Positions 1 to 7,004 of a stretch of 20,579 nucleotides of DNA are shown piece after piece. Each line of letters opens with the position of its first letter. The first letter of the stretch is position 1. This DNA is from a virus. Location: the IMG/VR virus record IMGVR_UViG_3300010149_002575, positions 1 through 20,579 of that record; one strand, 5' to 3'. Position numbers and translations under genes: made by a program. A model generated the notes under the pieces. That model was not told the origin of the DNA. It saw only the letters and a program-made list of their open reading frames with translations, and did no database searches.

Positions 1-56
1 GATAATGCATCGCCTACTATTGTTAATGTTGTATGATCTTGTTGGGTATACTTCAT
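1..56 (-). CDS. Partial gene, 5' end only, product unknown
   Basis: The reading frame starts at an ATG (56-54) that overlaps the primase stop in an ATGA, and reads MKYTQQDHTTLTIVGDAL before leaving the window. The overlap matches how most genes here are joined, so this is probably the next gene of the same transcript. Only about 18 residues are visible, so no function can be given. The start is supported only by coupling; no clear ribosome binding site is seen. Confidence 0.55.
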   Translation of the reverse strand, partial: MKYTQQDHTTLTIVGDAL

Positions 57-1027
57 AATAATTTACTTTTAACCTGTGCCTTTATTTTGTTTGCTGTAGC
101 ATAACTTAGAATACTTTGTAAAGTTCCTAACCGTGTATATTTATTTACTGCATCAGCGGCATCTTTGCAATCATGATGCCACGGTGGAAAACTTACTTCC
201 CAACCCAAAGCAATAGCCTGATCAATTAATTCTTTACCTGCACTATCTCTGTCAGGACACAGTATAACACGTTTGCCTAACTTTTCAATTAAGTGTGCTT
301 GTTCTGGTGTAACACTGTTTCCTAATACACTAACACCATCTATCAGTATAGCATCAAATACACCTTCGGTAACAATTACAACATCTCTGTCTGTGTCTGC
401 AAACTTATCTATATTAAACACATAACCTTTTTGCATATTATGTAGATACTTTGGTGTCTCCTTGTCTGGTGGATTAATATGTCTAGCAGTCCAGCCCACC
501 AATTCATTATTGTAAGTAAATGGAACTACCAATCTCTGCTTGTACAAACTTTCGTTAATGTGTAACAATGGATATATGCCCAGTAGTCCTCTTTGCTTTG
601 CATACTGTTTTACAGGATGATTCTCAGGTAAGTGAGATACACTTTCTACTGTTTTAGGTAATTGTACAGCATCAAATTTTGCCATTGAATAAACATAATC
701 TGTTTCTGTTGTTGCAGATAACTCTTCGCTATGTTTTAATAATTCTAATTGTACAGCATGTACATCTGCCGAACTTGCACCTAACTTTTCACAGAGATCT
801 TTGTAACGTTTACCCATATGAGGACTCGGTGTCCAGCCAGTAGTATAATTACAATTAAAACAATGATAACTTATTTTAGTGCCATTTGTGATAATACCAC
901 CACGTTTTCTTGTGTCACTGCACATAGGACAATCCATGGTAATCCAACCACTAGGAGTTTTGTTAGTTTTAATAGGTAAATTACTAACCACTAAGTTGTG
1001 TACTGAGTAAACAATCTCATCAATCAT
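53..1027 (-). CDS. DNA primase, T4 gp61-like (zinc-binding and Toprim)
   Basis: This 324-residue protein is a DnaG-type primase that would lay RNA primers for lagging-strand synthesis with the phage helicase. Near the N-terminus two Cys pairs (CPMC about residues 33-36, CFNC about 56-59) form a zinc-binding module. The Toprim core follows: VTEGVFDA with the conserved Glu near 221 and PDRDSAG with the metal-binding Asp pair near 259/261. Length is close to T4 gp61 (342). An upstream GTG (1042) gives a longer frame, but it lies inside the -10 box of a strong promoter, so ATG 1027 is preferred. That puts the start codon six bases after TATAAT with no ribosome binding site, suggesting a leaderless message. 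Confidence 0.9.
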   Translation of the reverse strand: MIDEIVYSVHNLVVSNLPIKTNKTPSGWITMDCPMCSDTRKRGGIITNGTKISYHCFNCNYTTGWTPSPHMGKRYKDLCEKLGASSADVHAVQLELLKHSEELSATTETDYVYSMAKFDAVQLPKTVESVSHLPENHPVKQYAKQRGLLGIYPLLHINESLYKQRLVVPFTYNNELVGWTARHINPPDKETPKYLHNMQKGYVFNIDKFADTDRDVVIVTEGVFDAILIDGVSVLGNSVTPEQAHLIEKLGKRVILCPDRDSAGKELIDQAIALGWEVSFPPWHHDCKDAADAVNKYTRLGTLQSILSYATANKIKAQVKSKLL

Positions 1028-1033
1028 GTGTTT

Positions 1034-1062
1034 ATTATACACTCTAAATGTCTATAAGTCAA
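1034..1062 (-). promoter_or_regulatory. Sigma70-type promoter of the primase gene
   Basis: On the minus strand TTGACT (1062-1057) is followed after 17 bases by TATAAT (1039-1034). The -35 box overlaps the last codons of the gene upstream. Six bases separate TATAAT from ATG 1027, so the predicted first transcribed base is at or next to the start codon. Confidence 0.75.
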
Positions 1063-2125
1063 GACAATTATAGTTTCTTTTTCTTGCTGATGTTAGCCTA
1101 GCCAAAGCTCGTTTATTGGAAAGTAACCTAGGAAATAACTTTTGATATAGTGCTTCTAAATTTTCTCCTGATAAAAATTTAACTGCCTCAACTGGGTCTG
1201 CAGGAAAGTCTGCTTCAAAAGTGTAAAAACCTAATTCACGTAACTTGGCATGTGTAGTAGTTTCTCCTACAACCATGAAAGGTCTCATTCCTATAATTGG
1301 TTTGTAAGTTTTTTCTGTGAGCAAAGGTATGTAGTGATCGTCACGTTGTTCGCCTAATGTTTCAGTTACAATACATAAAAAACTTTTTTTCCAAATATCT
1401 GAAATACCCAGACTGAATGCATCTGCAGGAATTTGATATTGGTCGTCATCACCAGACATAAGGGAGTTCATGCCATAATTGTTTTCATCAAAATTTCTAT
1501 AGTGAGGAGGCTTTCCTTCCCAAGTTTCATAATCTTTGGTTTGTACTCCCATAGTAAATACACCCTTATCTAAAAGGTTGTTCTGCATGAATTCGTATTG
1601 TAATTTAACTCTGTGAGCACTGGGCTTTCTGTTATAACAAAGATAGGTATTTGTAAAAGTGTCATATGGCTTGATTTCTTCATCTGTGTATTTTTTGAAG
1701 AATGTATCACATGCAAGAAACCAATAAGGTATGTACTCGGCATTGAATTCATCACTTGCTACATTGCCAACTACTTTTACATTATTGGCGCCTAAGCGAT
1801 CAATGCAATACTCAAATGTGGACCACCAATTATCTAAATGCATTTTATCAAAAAACTCATAGAACATTATGCATTGTATGTCAGGATTACCATCTAGTAG
1901 TTGTTTGACTTGTTGGTATTTAGGTACATTTGATACACCTAATTCTTGCATGTTTCTATTGTTGTTTACAGGATCAAATTCCCACATGGTATTAACTTTG
2001 ATTCCAGAACGTTTACCAAAGTAAGTAGTGTACAATCTATCAGAAAGTTCAATGTCAAAATTAAATGTTGTAGATTCGGGGTTTGGATAACCGGCACCAA
2101 AAAGGTCGTAATGTATGTGTGTCAT
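1052..2125 (-). CDS. Putative glycosyltransferase-like protein
   Basis: This 357-residue soluble protein has no signal peptide or membrane segment. The most telling part is near residues 265-290, LLTEKTYKPIIGMRPFMVVG. A Glu-Lys-[ST]-x-Lys-Pro-Ile ... Arg-Pro-Phe arrangement resembles the nucleotide-sugar-binding C-terminal half of GT-B glycosyltransferases found in phages and in polysaccharide clusters. The N-terminal half is rich in aromatic and acidic residues and not recognised. It could modify host surface sugars, virion proteins or DNA, but this is inference from one motif. It sits between a virion-protein gene and primase. ATG 2125 has no ribosome binding site, and a promoter-like TTGACA lies 30 bases upstream. 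Confidence 0.6.
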   Translation of the reverse strand: MTHIHYDLFGAGYPNPESTTFNFDIELSDRLYTTYFGKRSGIKVNTMWEFDPVNNNRNMQELGVSNVPKYQQVKQLLDGNPDIQCIMFYEFFDKMHLDNWWSTFEYCIDRLGANNVKVVGNVASDEFNAEYIPYWFLACDTFFKKYTDEEIKPYDTFTNTYLCYNRKPSAHRVKLQYEFMQNNLLDKGVFTMGVQTKDYETWEGKPPHYRNFDENNYGMNSLMSGDDDQYQIPADAFSLGISDIWKKSFLCIVTETLGEQRDDHYIPLLTEKTYKPIIGMRPFMVVGETTTHAKLRELGFYTFEADFPADPVEAVKFLSGENLEALYQKLFPRLLSNKRALARLTSARKRNYNCLDL

Positions 2126-2131
2126 TGTGTG

Positions 2132-2160
2132 CTATTAATTTCTTAACAACACTTTGTCAA
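2132..2160 (-). promoter_or_regulatory. Possible weak sigma70-type promoter
   Basis: A perfect -35 TTGACA (2160-2155) is followed after 17 bases by TAATAG (2137-2132), a poor -10 match. Six bases then lead to ATG 2125, the same geometry as the primase promoter. It lies in the 3' end of the upstream gene. The weak -10 makes it a candidate only. Confidence 0.35.
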
Positions 2161-2935
2161 TTGATCCTGATTCCGGCTTACTTAAAATTCTTACCCAATT
2201 ACAATTAATATTAAAATTCGTGTGGGAAATGGACGATGTATTACTTAGGTCAATGTTTTTAACATCAAACCAATCGGTACTTGCATCATCATTGTCAGGC
2301 ACTGCTGTTAAACAACTTGCCTGAATTGTAACTTGTCCTGTGTAAGTGTTTGGATATATTGCCATAGTGTGTTGTGCATTAGCAAAGTTTCTATCTAAAT
2401 TTCCGTAGAGTGCGTTTGTAACAAAAGTATTAGATGCATCGCCAATCATTGTGTTGCCTGTTTGTAAAAAAGTATTTTGAGTTTGTGTTGGAATTGGTGT
2501 TAGGCCCAGTTGGTCTGCAATTTCTATATCAAACGCAACATTGTTATTTTGATCACTGTACACAGGCCTGTCTTGTACTTCATCTTCTGACATAGTTATA
2601 TAAATTTTATATAAGCCTGGGTTGATACCTGCTAAGTCTCCTTCAGATAGTGTTAATTTAAGAACACCAATGTCTGAAGTATGTTCTAGTATACGTGATA
2701 CCAATCTTTTTTTAGTAGTAGGACTAACTATGTATGCTCTTAATGTATGTGCAAAAACATTCTGTTTTTTCCTATCTCTGTCACGCACATTTAGAAAAAT
2801 GTCGTTTGTAACGCCCTTATGGGCAACTATTCGTCTGTTATTCATAGGTCTATTATCCAAGTTCAGACTGTCTCCGCCGATTACATAATCTATATGCTGT
2901 TCATATAGATACAGTCTGTTATTCAAAATACTCAT
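2135..2935 (-). CDS. Probable virion structural protein
   Basis: This 266-residue protein has no enzyme motif. It is rich in beta-prone segments, Asn, Thr and Ser. The last 75 residues hold GQVTIQAS, a DWFDVKNIDL segment, NFNINCNWVRI and a closing GSIDKVLLRN. In phage tail and baseplate proteins such strings mark small beta-sandwich domains built as G-x-V-x-I ... W ... V ... NW-x-R-I ... I-x-K-V-L-x-R-N. I infer a tail, neck or baseplate component. The longest frame starts at 2992, but ATG 2935 (MSILNN) is preferred because an AGATAAATA late-promoter-like box lies just upstream and because 2992 would overlap the divergent gene's start. Confidence 0.6.
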   Translation of the reverse strand: MSILNNRLYLYEQHIDYVIGGDSLNLDNRPMNNRRIVAHKGVTNDIFLNVRDRDRKKQNVFAHTLRAYIVSPTTKKRLVSRILEHTSDIGVLKLTLSEGDLAGINPGLYKIYITMSEDEVQDRPVYSDQNNNVAFDIEIADQLGLTPIPTQTQNTFLQTGNTMIGDASNTFVTNALYGNLDRNFANAQHTMAIYPNTYTGQVTIQASCLTAVPDNDDASTDWFDVKNIDLSNTSSISHTNFNINCNWVRILSKPESGSIDKVLLRN

Positions 2936-2940
2936 AACTA

Positions 2941-2949
2941 TATTTATCT
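2941..2949 (-). promoter_or_regulatory. Late-promoter-like box AGATAAATA
   Basis: Reading on the minus strand, AGATAAATA sits 5 bases before ATG 2935. It resembles the T4 late -10 element TATAAATA, and no -35 box is visible. The identical nine bases occur before the gene at 17988-19247. Both downstream genes look like late genes. Confidence 0.4.
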
Positions 2950-2976
2950 GTCTTTCAAGATTGGTAAATATGTTTA

Positions 2977-3342
2977 ATGTCAGAAAACCCATATCAACAA
3001 TTAGAATTCTTAACAGGAATATCGTACGCTGGTGAAGAATACGTTGGCATAGTAGTGAACCAAGATAACCAAATCATAACATTTTATGATGTACAATCAA
3101 TCCCATCCAATGAGGCAAGAAAGGACTTCTTGGAGTATGGAGAACTTTGGTGGTGGGAAAGCAATAGACAGATACCAATAGATGTATTTTTGCATCATGA
3201 GATGAAAACATTTTTACCTGCTATAAAGACTTTTGCTATGAAGGATGTAGAAATATTGTTTGGTCCTGTAACTAGCCTACAAAAACTAATTAGAAAAAGA
3301 ATTAAAAGACGTACTGTCCAACTAGTACGTAAAACTGACTAA
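2977..3342 (+). CDS. Conserved-looking phage protein, function unknown
   Basis: This 121-residue protein is the only plus-strand gene in the window. It has an acidic, aromatic middle (LEYGELWWWESNRQIPIDVF) and a strongly basic C-terminus (KLIRKRIKRRTVQLVRK) that could bind nucleic acid. No enzyme motif or signal is visible. I believe similar proteins occur in marine T4-like phages, but I cannot name a function. The gene is divergent from the virion-protein gene and convergent with the DnaE-like gene: the two stop codons overlap (TAA here, TAG on the other strand), so no terminator fits between them. There is no clear ribosome binding site; a TAAATA lies 6 bases before ATG 2977. Confidence 0.75.
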   Translation: MSENPYQQLEFLTGISYAGEEYVGIVVNQDNQIITFYDVQSIPSNEARKDFLEYGELWWWESNRQIPIDVFLHHEMKTFLPAIKTFAMKDVEILFGPVTSLQKLIRKRIKRRTVQLVRKTD

Positions 3343-3914
3343 CCCAACTGCTCAACTATTAAATTTAACTGTGCTATAATAGCAATAGCATATCCATAAC
3401 TGTGACTTTTCTTAAAGAAGTAAGTGTCGTCTTGTGGCTTTACCCAAACATCGGCCTCAATTTCTTGCCATGTCTTGCCAACTAAATGTCTTTTACCAGG
3501 TCGGATCATTGCTAGTATCATTGCTAGTTGATCTACACTTGTAGGAGGATATTGTTTTACAATATCCCAATGGTTGTTGATGTGAAATAATTGCTCTACA
3601 ATGTCTTGATGTTCAAACAATTCCCAAATAGGTTCAGCATCTATTAGACTTTGTAAATGGCTTTCACTTTTTACATCTTTGTATATGTGATTATTAAGGA
3701 AGTCGACCTTGAACCAACCTTGCTCTTCTGCATCTTTATAATCAATGGTGCTGTATCCTTCTATTGGAAGAAAAGGAATGTTCTGAAAGTACACGCCAGT
3801 ATTGTGTTTTGTGTATTCACCGTTCTTCAATATACTAGCAGGAGTTGTCTTAACTAATTTTAAGAACTCATCTCTGTTAAACATATCGATGTCTACATCA
3901 AAATCAATCTTCAT
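3339..3914 (-). CDS. Miniature DnaE-like (Pol III alpha palm/fingers) protein
   Basis: This 191-residue protein lines up, in order, with separated motifs of bacterial DNA polymerase III alpha (DnaE). Residues 4-15 (DFDVDIDMFNRD) match DnaE PDFDVDFCMEKRD, with D6 and D8 at the positions of catalytic Asp401/403. H37-x2-G40-V41 matches HAGGVV. Residues 57-73, ending WFKVDFL, match the segment ending VKFDFLG, with D71 at the third catalytic Asp (555). PTSVDQLAMILAMIRPG (124-140) matches the fingers segment ending RPGP, and FFKKSHSYGYA (166-176) matches GFNKSHSAAYA. The PHP, thumb, clamp-binding and OB regions are missing; DnaE is about 1,160 residues. Activity is unproven. It overlaps mazG by 11 bases. 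A T4-like phage would normally carry its own family B polymerase, so the role is probably different. Confidence 0.7.
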   Translation of the reverse strand: MKIDFDVDIDMFNRDEFLKLVKTTPASILKNGEYTKHNTGVYFQNIPFLPIEGYSTIDYKDAEEQGWFKVDFLNNHIYKDVKSESHLQSLIDAEPIWELFEHQDIVEQLFHINNHWDIVKQYPPTSVDQLAMILAMIRPGKRHLVGKTWQEIEADVWVKPQDDTYFFKKSHSYGYAIAIIAQLNLIVEQLG

Positions 3915-4161
3915 CGCTGAACAACATACTCCACTTCATTAATTTTTCTTTTTTCTCTTTCATTCTATCTGTGATTTGTTCATTGGTGACGAGACCACTC
4001 ATTTTCATTATCTCAATCATGGTCATAACGTCACCAATTTCGTCTTGGAGATTACGCAAATACTTTGTTTTGCCTTTAGTACGGATTACTTTACTACAGG
4101 CTTGTATTAACTCGCCACATTCTTCCATAGTAATGACTAACATTTCTTCGCGTTTTTTCAT
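3904..4161 (-). CDS. mazG: MazG-like nucleoside triphosphate pyrophosphohydrolase
   Basis: This 85-residue all-alpha protein has the MazG metal-binding pattern: EECGE at residues 13-17, then DEIGD at 40-44 (E41, D44). MazG-family enzymes hydrolyse nucleoside triphosphates to monophosphates and pyrophosphate. Marine phage versions have been proposed to act on dNTPs or to affect ppGpp signalling. The length fits a single MazG domain. ATG 4161 overlaps the thyX stop as ATGA, so translation is probably coupled. Placement after thyX suits nucleotide metabolism. The substrate cannot be told from sequence. Confidence 0.85.
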   Translation of the reverse strand: MKKREEMLVITMEECGELIQACSKVIRTKGKTKYLRNLQDEIGDVMTMIEIMKMSGLVTNEQITDRMKEKKEKLMKWSMLFSDED

Positions 4162-4817
4162 ATCTCTTTTCCTTTGAACTCCTCTGCTAACGGAAATATT
4201 TCTGCTATAACATCTGCCACAGCATGAGCAATATCCATATGCTCTTGTTGTGTGCCATTAGCACCACGTAATTCAATATAATGAATCCAACTACGCAACG
4301 TACCATTAACGTACAAGCGGCTTAGTGTGTTTCCTTCCGGAAGTACTGCTCTTGCCTGCTCTTTGGCAATACCGTTGCTTACAGCGAAGTTATAAGCGTC
4401 TAAGGCGGCATCTATAACAGACTTTTGCATTTCCTGCCATGATAGTTCTAATGCAGGATCATCACTAGGAATACTATTTTGCCTATTTTTAGGGTCTTGC
4501 ATTCTTGCTTCACGTAATTCAAATTCTAAATCTTTTGTTGGGTCAGCATAACGTTGACTAAACTCTTGGAAACTAAAACTCCTATGACGTAACAGTTGTC
4601 TTGCTATGTCTCTGGTTGTTTCTACTTCCATACACACTGATACCATTTCAAGTGGTGACCAATGTTTGTGTTTCATCAAATACTTCACAAGTTTTTCGCT
4701 TGTTTCTTTGTTGTTTTGATTATCTGGATTACTTACTCTGGCACAATAGGCCACTAAGTCTAATGCTGACTCATTGTAATCTGGTGCTTGTGAGTGACTA
4801 ATTAATTTTACTTTCAT
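4158..4817 (-). CDS. thyX: Flavin-dependent thymidylate synthase ThyX
   Basis: This 219-residue protein converts dUMP to dTMP with methylene-tetrahydrofolate, FAD and NADPH. The ThyX signature is intact: RHRSFSFQEFSQRY at residues 77-90, which supplies FAD and dUMP contacts. Upstream, the HKHWSPLEMVSV stretch (50-61) is also typical, and the C-terminal half has the usual RSWIHYIELR segment near 175. Length matches the family. The start overlaps the preceding stop as TAATG, so expression is probably translationally coupled. ThyX instead of ThyA is typical of marine T4-like phages. Confidence 0.95.
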   Translation of the reverse strand: MKVKLISHSQAPDYNESALDLVAYCARVSNPDNQNNKETSEKLVKYLMKHKHWSPLEMVSVCMEVETTRDIARQLLRHRSFSFQEFSQRYADPTKDLEFELREARMQDPKNRQNSIPSDDPALELSWQEMQKSVIDAALDAYNFAVSNGIAKEQARAVLPEGNTLSRLYVNGTLRSWIHYIELRGANGTQQEHMDIAHAVADVIAEIFPLAEEFKGKEI

Positions 4818-5521
4818 TATATACCTGCTTGTTCACATGTGTCTTTAATTGCTTGAACCTCATCTGGATTCTTTGCAAATACTTTAAGCCAAAATTGAGC
4901 ATCAATAACATGCTCAATCATTTTGACTTGTTCACTGCTAAACCTTGTTAGCAATTGGTCTCCAGTGTTGCTCAAATAGATCAACCATGGGGATATTTTT
5001 ACAGCTCTGATATCATGAACTGCTCTTGGAGCACTAACTAGTGTAAAATATTCAGTCCAATCAGCATCATTATCATTCGCCCACTCAGTGAGATAAATTA
5101 CACTACGTTCTAATGCTCTCAATCCTGGTTCTTTCTTTACATACTGTAACAAGAACTCATCATACAGTTTATCTTTACTCCAGTCTGCTAATTTCTTAGC
5201 ATTCTTAATCAACCATTCTGCAAACTTTTCTGGTTCTAAATATTCATTGCGAATACAACTACGACCAAACTTAGTAAAACCTTCATAGTATTGGCTACGG
5301 ATAAAGTCTTCCATAGTCTTTGGCTTACTTACAGTTGTGTTCAACTCATAGAACATTTGAAATACACGATAACCTAATCTAACGTGTGTCATATCTTTGT
5401 CTGCCCAACGTCTTTTACGTGGACACATGTGAGCGGCTAGTGTGCGTTCGCTACGAAAAGTTTTTTCGCACCACTTACACTTATTATCACTTTCCAAAGA
5501 TATCTTTGATTGCTTTGTCAT
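4817..5521 (-). CDS. Zinc-finger protein of unknown function
   Basis: This protein of about 234 residues opens with a single compact zinc-finger-like motif, C-x2-C-x12-H-x-C (CKWC ... HMC), close to the N-terminus, followed by a basic RKRRW stretch. The remainder, roughly 195 residues, is mostly predicted alpha-helical with many Trp, Lys and Glu, and is not recognised. The arrangement suggests a DNA- or RNA-binding protein; this is inference. The start is uncertain: ATG 5521 or ATG 5530 are both possible and neither has a good ribosome binding site. Either start overlaps the upstream gene by 35-44 bases in another frame, unusually long for this region. Its stop overlaps the thyX start. Confidence 0.7.
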   Translation of the reverse strand: MTKQSKISLESDNKCKWCEKTFRSERTLAAHMCPRKRRWADKDMTHVRLGYRVFQMFYELNTTVSKPKTMEDFIRSQYYEGFTKFGRSCIRNEYLEPEKFAEWLIKNAKKLADWSKDKLYDEFLLQYVKKEPGLRALERSVIYLTEWANDNDADWTEYFTLVSAPRAVHDIRAVKISPWLIYLSNTGDQLLTRFSSEQVKMIEHVIDAQFWLKVFAKNPDEVQAIKDTCEQAGI

Positions 5522-5957
5522 CGTAACCATGTGCTTCTGCTAATTGTTTTAATTCATCTTTAGTGTTTATATCTAATATCATTTCCAACTCATCTGATTT
5601 GAGTGTGGGAAACAAGTCTGATAAAAACTCTGTAACCTTGTTCTTTTTCTTTCTGCTGTTTGGTGGCTTGATGTAAGGATGAAATTCTATCTTACCTGTG
5701 CCACACATACTCATCAACATCCATTGCAATTCTGGGTGCTTGTAAATCTCTTCAAAATTTTTGTTTACAAGTTCATTAACCATAAAAATAAAATGTGCGG
5801 CATTCTTGCCTTGCACACTACTTGCATATCTCATCATCATCCATGTGCTAAATGCTTTTGTCTGTTCAGCATTTAGTCTATTATACCAACCTTTGTCTCT
5901 TTTGTCAATGGCGGCCATAACAGTTTTCAATGGCAATGCTGGTTGCTTCTTAGGCAT
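5487..5957 (-). CDS. Conserved-looking phage protein, function unknown
   Basis: The protein has 156 residues. It has no signal peptide and no known catalytic motif. Features are an N-terminal basic region, a helical segment WYNRLNAEQTKAFSTWMMMR, a basic linker PPNSRKKKNK and an acidic helical C-terminus. It may be a replication accessory factor by context, but I do not recognise it. The frame can be extended to 6005, but ATG 5957 is chosen because AAGGA lies 5 bases upstream and overlap with the nucleosidase is then only 8 bases. A perfect-consensus sigma70 promoter lies inside its 5' third. Confidence 0.7.
   Translation of the reverse strand: MPKKQPALPLKTVMAAIDKRDKGWYNRLNAEQTKAFSTWMMMRYASSVQGKNAAHFIFMVNELVNKNFEEIYKHPELQWMLMSMCGTGKIEFHPYIKPPNSRKKKNKVTEFLSDLFPTLKSDELEMILDINTKDELKQLAEAHGYDDKAIKDIFGK
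5880..5908 (-). promoter_or_regulatory. Perfect-consensus sigma70 promoter inside a gene
   Basis: On the minus strand TTGACA (5908-5903) is separated by 17 bases from TATAAT (5885-5880), matching both hexamers exactly. It lies inside the 156-residue gene, where it encodes part of AIDKRDKGWYN. Predicted transcripts would start near 5873 and cover the zinc-finger gene, thyX, mazG and the DnaE-like gene. No open frame of useful length starts immediately after it. Confidence 0.55.
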
Positions 5958-6477
5958 GATAGTCCTTGTAGATTGTAATAAAGTGTTCTTCGCCCTTTGC
6001 AACATTGTCTAGCCAACTTGTATCTGCACTGTCGTCTGCATTGTCGCTTACATACTTGTAACATTTGAAATCAATGCCTCTTTGCTGACAGGCTTTTGCA
6101 ATAGCAAATGCCTCCATATCAACAACGTGAGCTGGTATTTCTAAATCTGGATCTGTAACAAAGTTATCTCCTGTGCTACATGTATACCCAATACCATTTG
6201 AAATAGTAATTGGATCTTTTGGTAACATCATTTCTATTGCCTCAGGACACTTGCCTTTATCTCGTTCAACAAAGTTAACCATTTCATGGCATCCTTCTTT
6301 TAACACAATACCACCTGCTGTTCCAAAATTCCAAACTCTAATTGGCTTGAACTTCTGTATTAACCTAGCGGCTGTTAGTGCGGCATTGATTTTACCTACA
6401 CCAGTAAAAAATACATTATCCCATTTGGCCATGTTAGGTGCCTCATGTTCTAATGCTATTAAAATTAAGTCTTTCAT
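5950..6477 (-). CDS. mtnN: MTA/SAH nucleosidase (PNP/UDP phosphorylase family)
   Basis: This 175-residue enzyme would cleave S-adenosylhomocysteine or methylthioadenosine to adenine and the thio-ribose. It carries the family landmarks in order: an early acidic site LEHE (residues 9-12), TGVGKINAA (25-33), FGTAGG (51-56), STGDNF (101-106), VDMEAFAIAK with the nucleoside-contacting Met-Glu at 121-122, and SDNAD with the catalytic-type Asp at 145. It is shorter than the E. coli enzyme (232), so loops are trimmed and exact substrate choice is uncertain. ATG 6477 overlaps the apt stop as ATGA. A longer frame to 6516 is rejected for lack of a start signal. Its product adenine is the substrate of the gene just upstream. 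Confidence 0.8.
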   Translation of the reverse strand: MKDLILIALEHEAPNMAKWDNVFFTGVGKINAALTAARLIQKFKPIRVWNFGTAGGIVLKEGCHEMVNFVERDKGKCPEAIEMMLPKDPITISNGIGYTCSTGDNFVTDPDLEIPAHVVDMEAFAIAKACQQRGIDFKCYKYVSDNADDSADTSWLDNVAKGEEHFITIYKDYHA

Positions 6478-7004
6478 TCGTTTATATCCATGACGCTGAA
6501 TGTTTCCACTCCGCAATAGTCCTTTAGTTTAGCAGTTCCTTCTAAGAAAGTCAAGTCTATTATGCAGGCATAATTTATATCATATCCTCCTGCTTGTTTA
6601 ATTAATTCTACCATAGCATTAGCAGTACCACCTGTAGCACTTACATCATCTACAATGCATATTCTATCAGTGTATGCAAACTGAACACTGTCTAGCATTT
6701 CTAAAGTTTCTTCACCGTACTCTAATGTGTATGAATATGACTTTACTTTGCCCGGCAATTTACCAGGCTTACGAACAATGTGTAAAGGGATGCCTAATGC
6801 TAGTGCAACAGGAGCACCCCATATAAAGCCACGAGCATCGGGTGCAACAATCTGTGTTGCTTTGATACTTCTGCAATATGCAACGACCTTATCTACAGTG
6901 TACTTAAATGCTTTTGGGTCTTCGAGTATGCTTGATATATCTTTGAACATAACTCCCTCTATTGGGAAGTCAGGTACAGTACGGAGTATTTTATTGAGAT
7001 CCAT
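6474..7004 (-). CDS. apt: Adenine phosphoribosyltransferase
   Basis: This 176-residue enzyme joins adenine to PRPP to give AMP. The sequence follows Apt closely: a TVPDFPIEGVMFKDIS start, APDARGFIWGAPVALALG (54-71), the adenine-site RKPGKLPG (78-85), LEYGEETLEM (94-103) and the PRPP loop CIVDDVSATGGT (116-127). Length matches bacterial Apt (about 170-183). An upstream TTG would add nine residues, but ATG 7004 overlaps the lipoprotein stop as TAATG, which is typical coupling, so that start is used. It lies between the lipoprotein and the nucleosidase and fits adenine salvage after SAH or MTA cleavage. Confidence 0.93.
   Translation of the reverse strand: MDLNKILRTVPDFPIEGVMFKDISSILEDPKAFKYTVDKVVAYCRSIKATQIVAPDARGFIWGAPVALALGIPLHIVRKPGKLPGKVKSYSYTLEYGEETLEMLDSVQFAYTDRICIVDDVSATGGTANAMVELIKQAGGYDINYACIIDLTFLEGTAKLKDYCGVETFSVMDINE

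Noticed and set aside
6535-6565. TTGACT-17-TAAACT inside apt as a promoter
   Set aside because: The -10 match is only four of six and the site is within coding sequence; chance is likely in AT-rich DNA.
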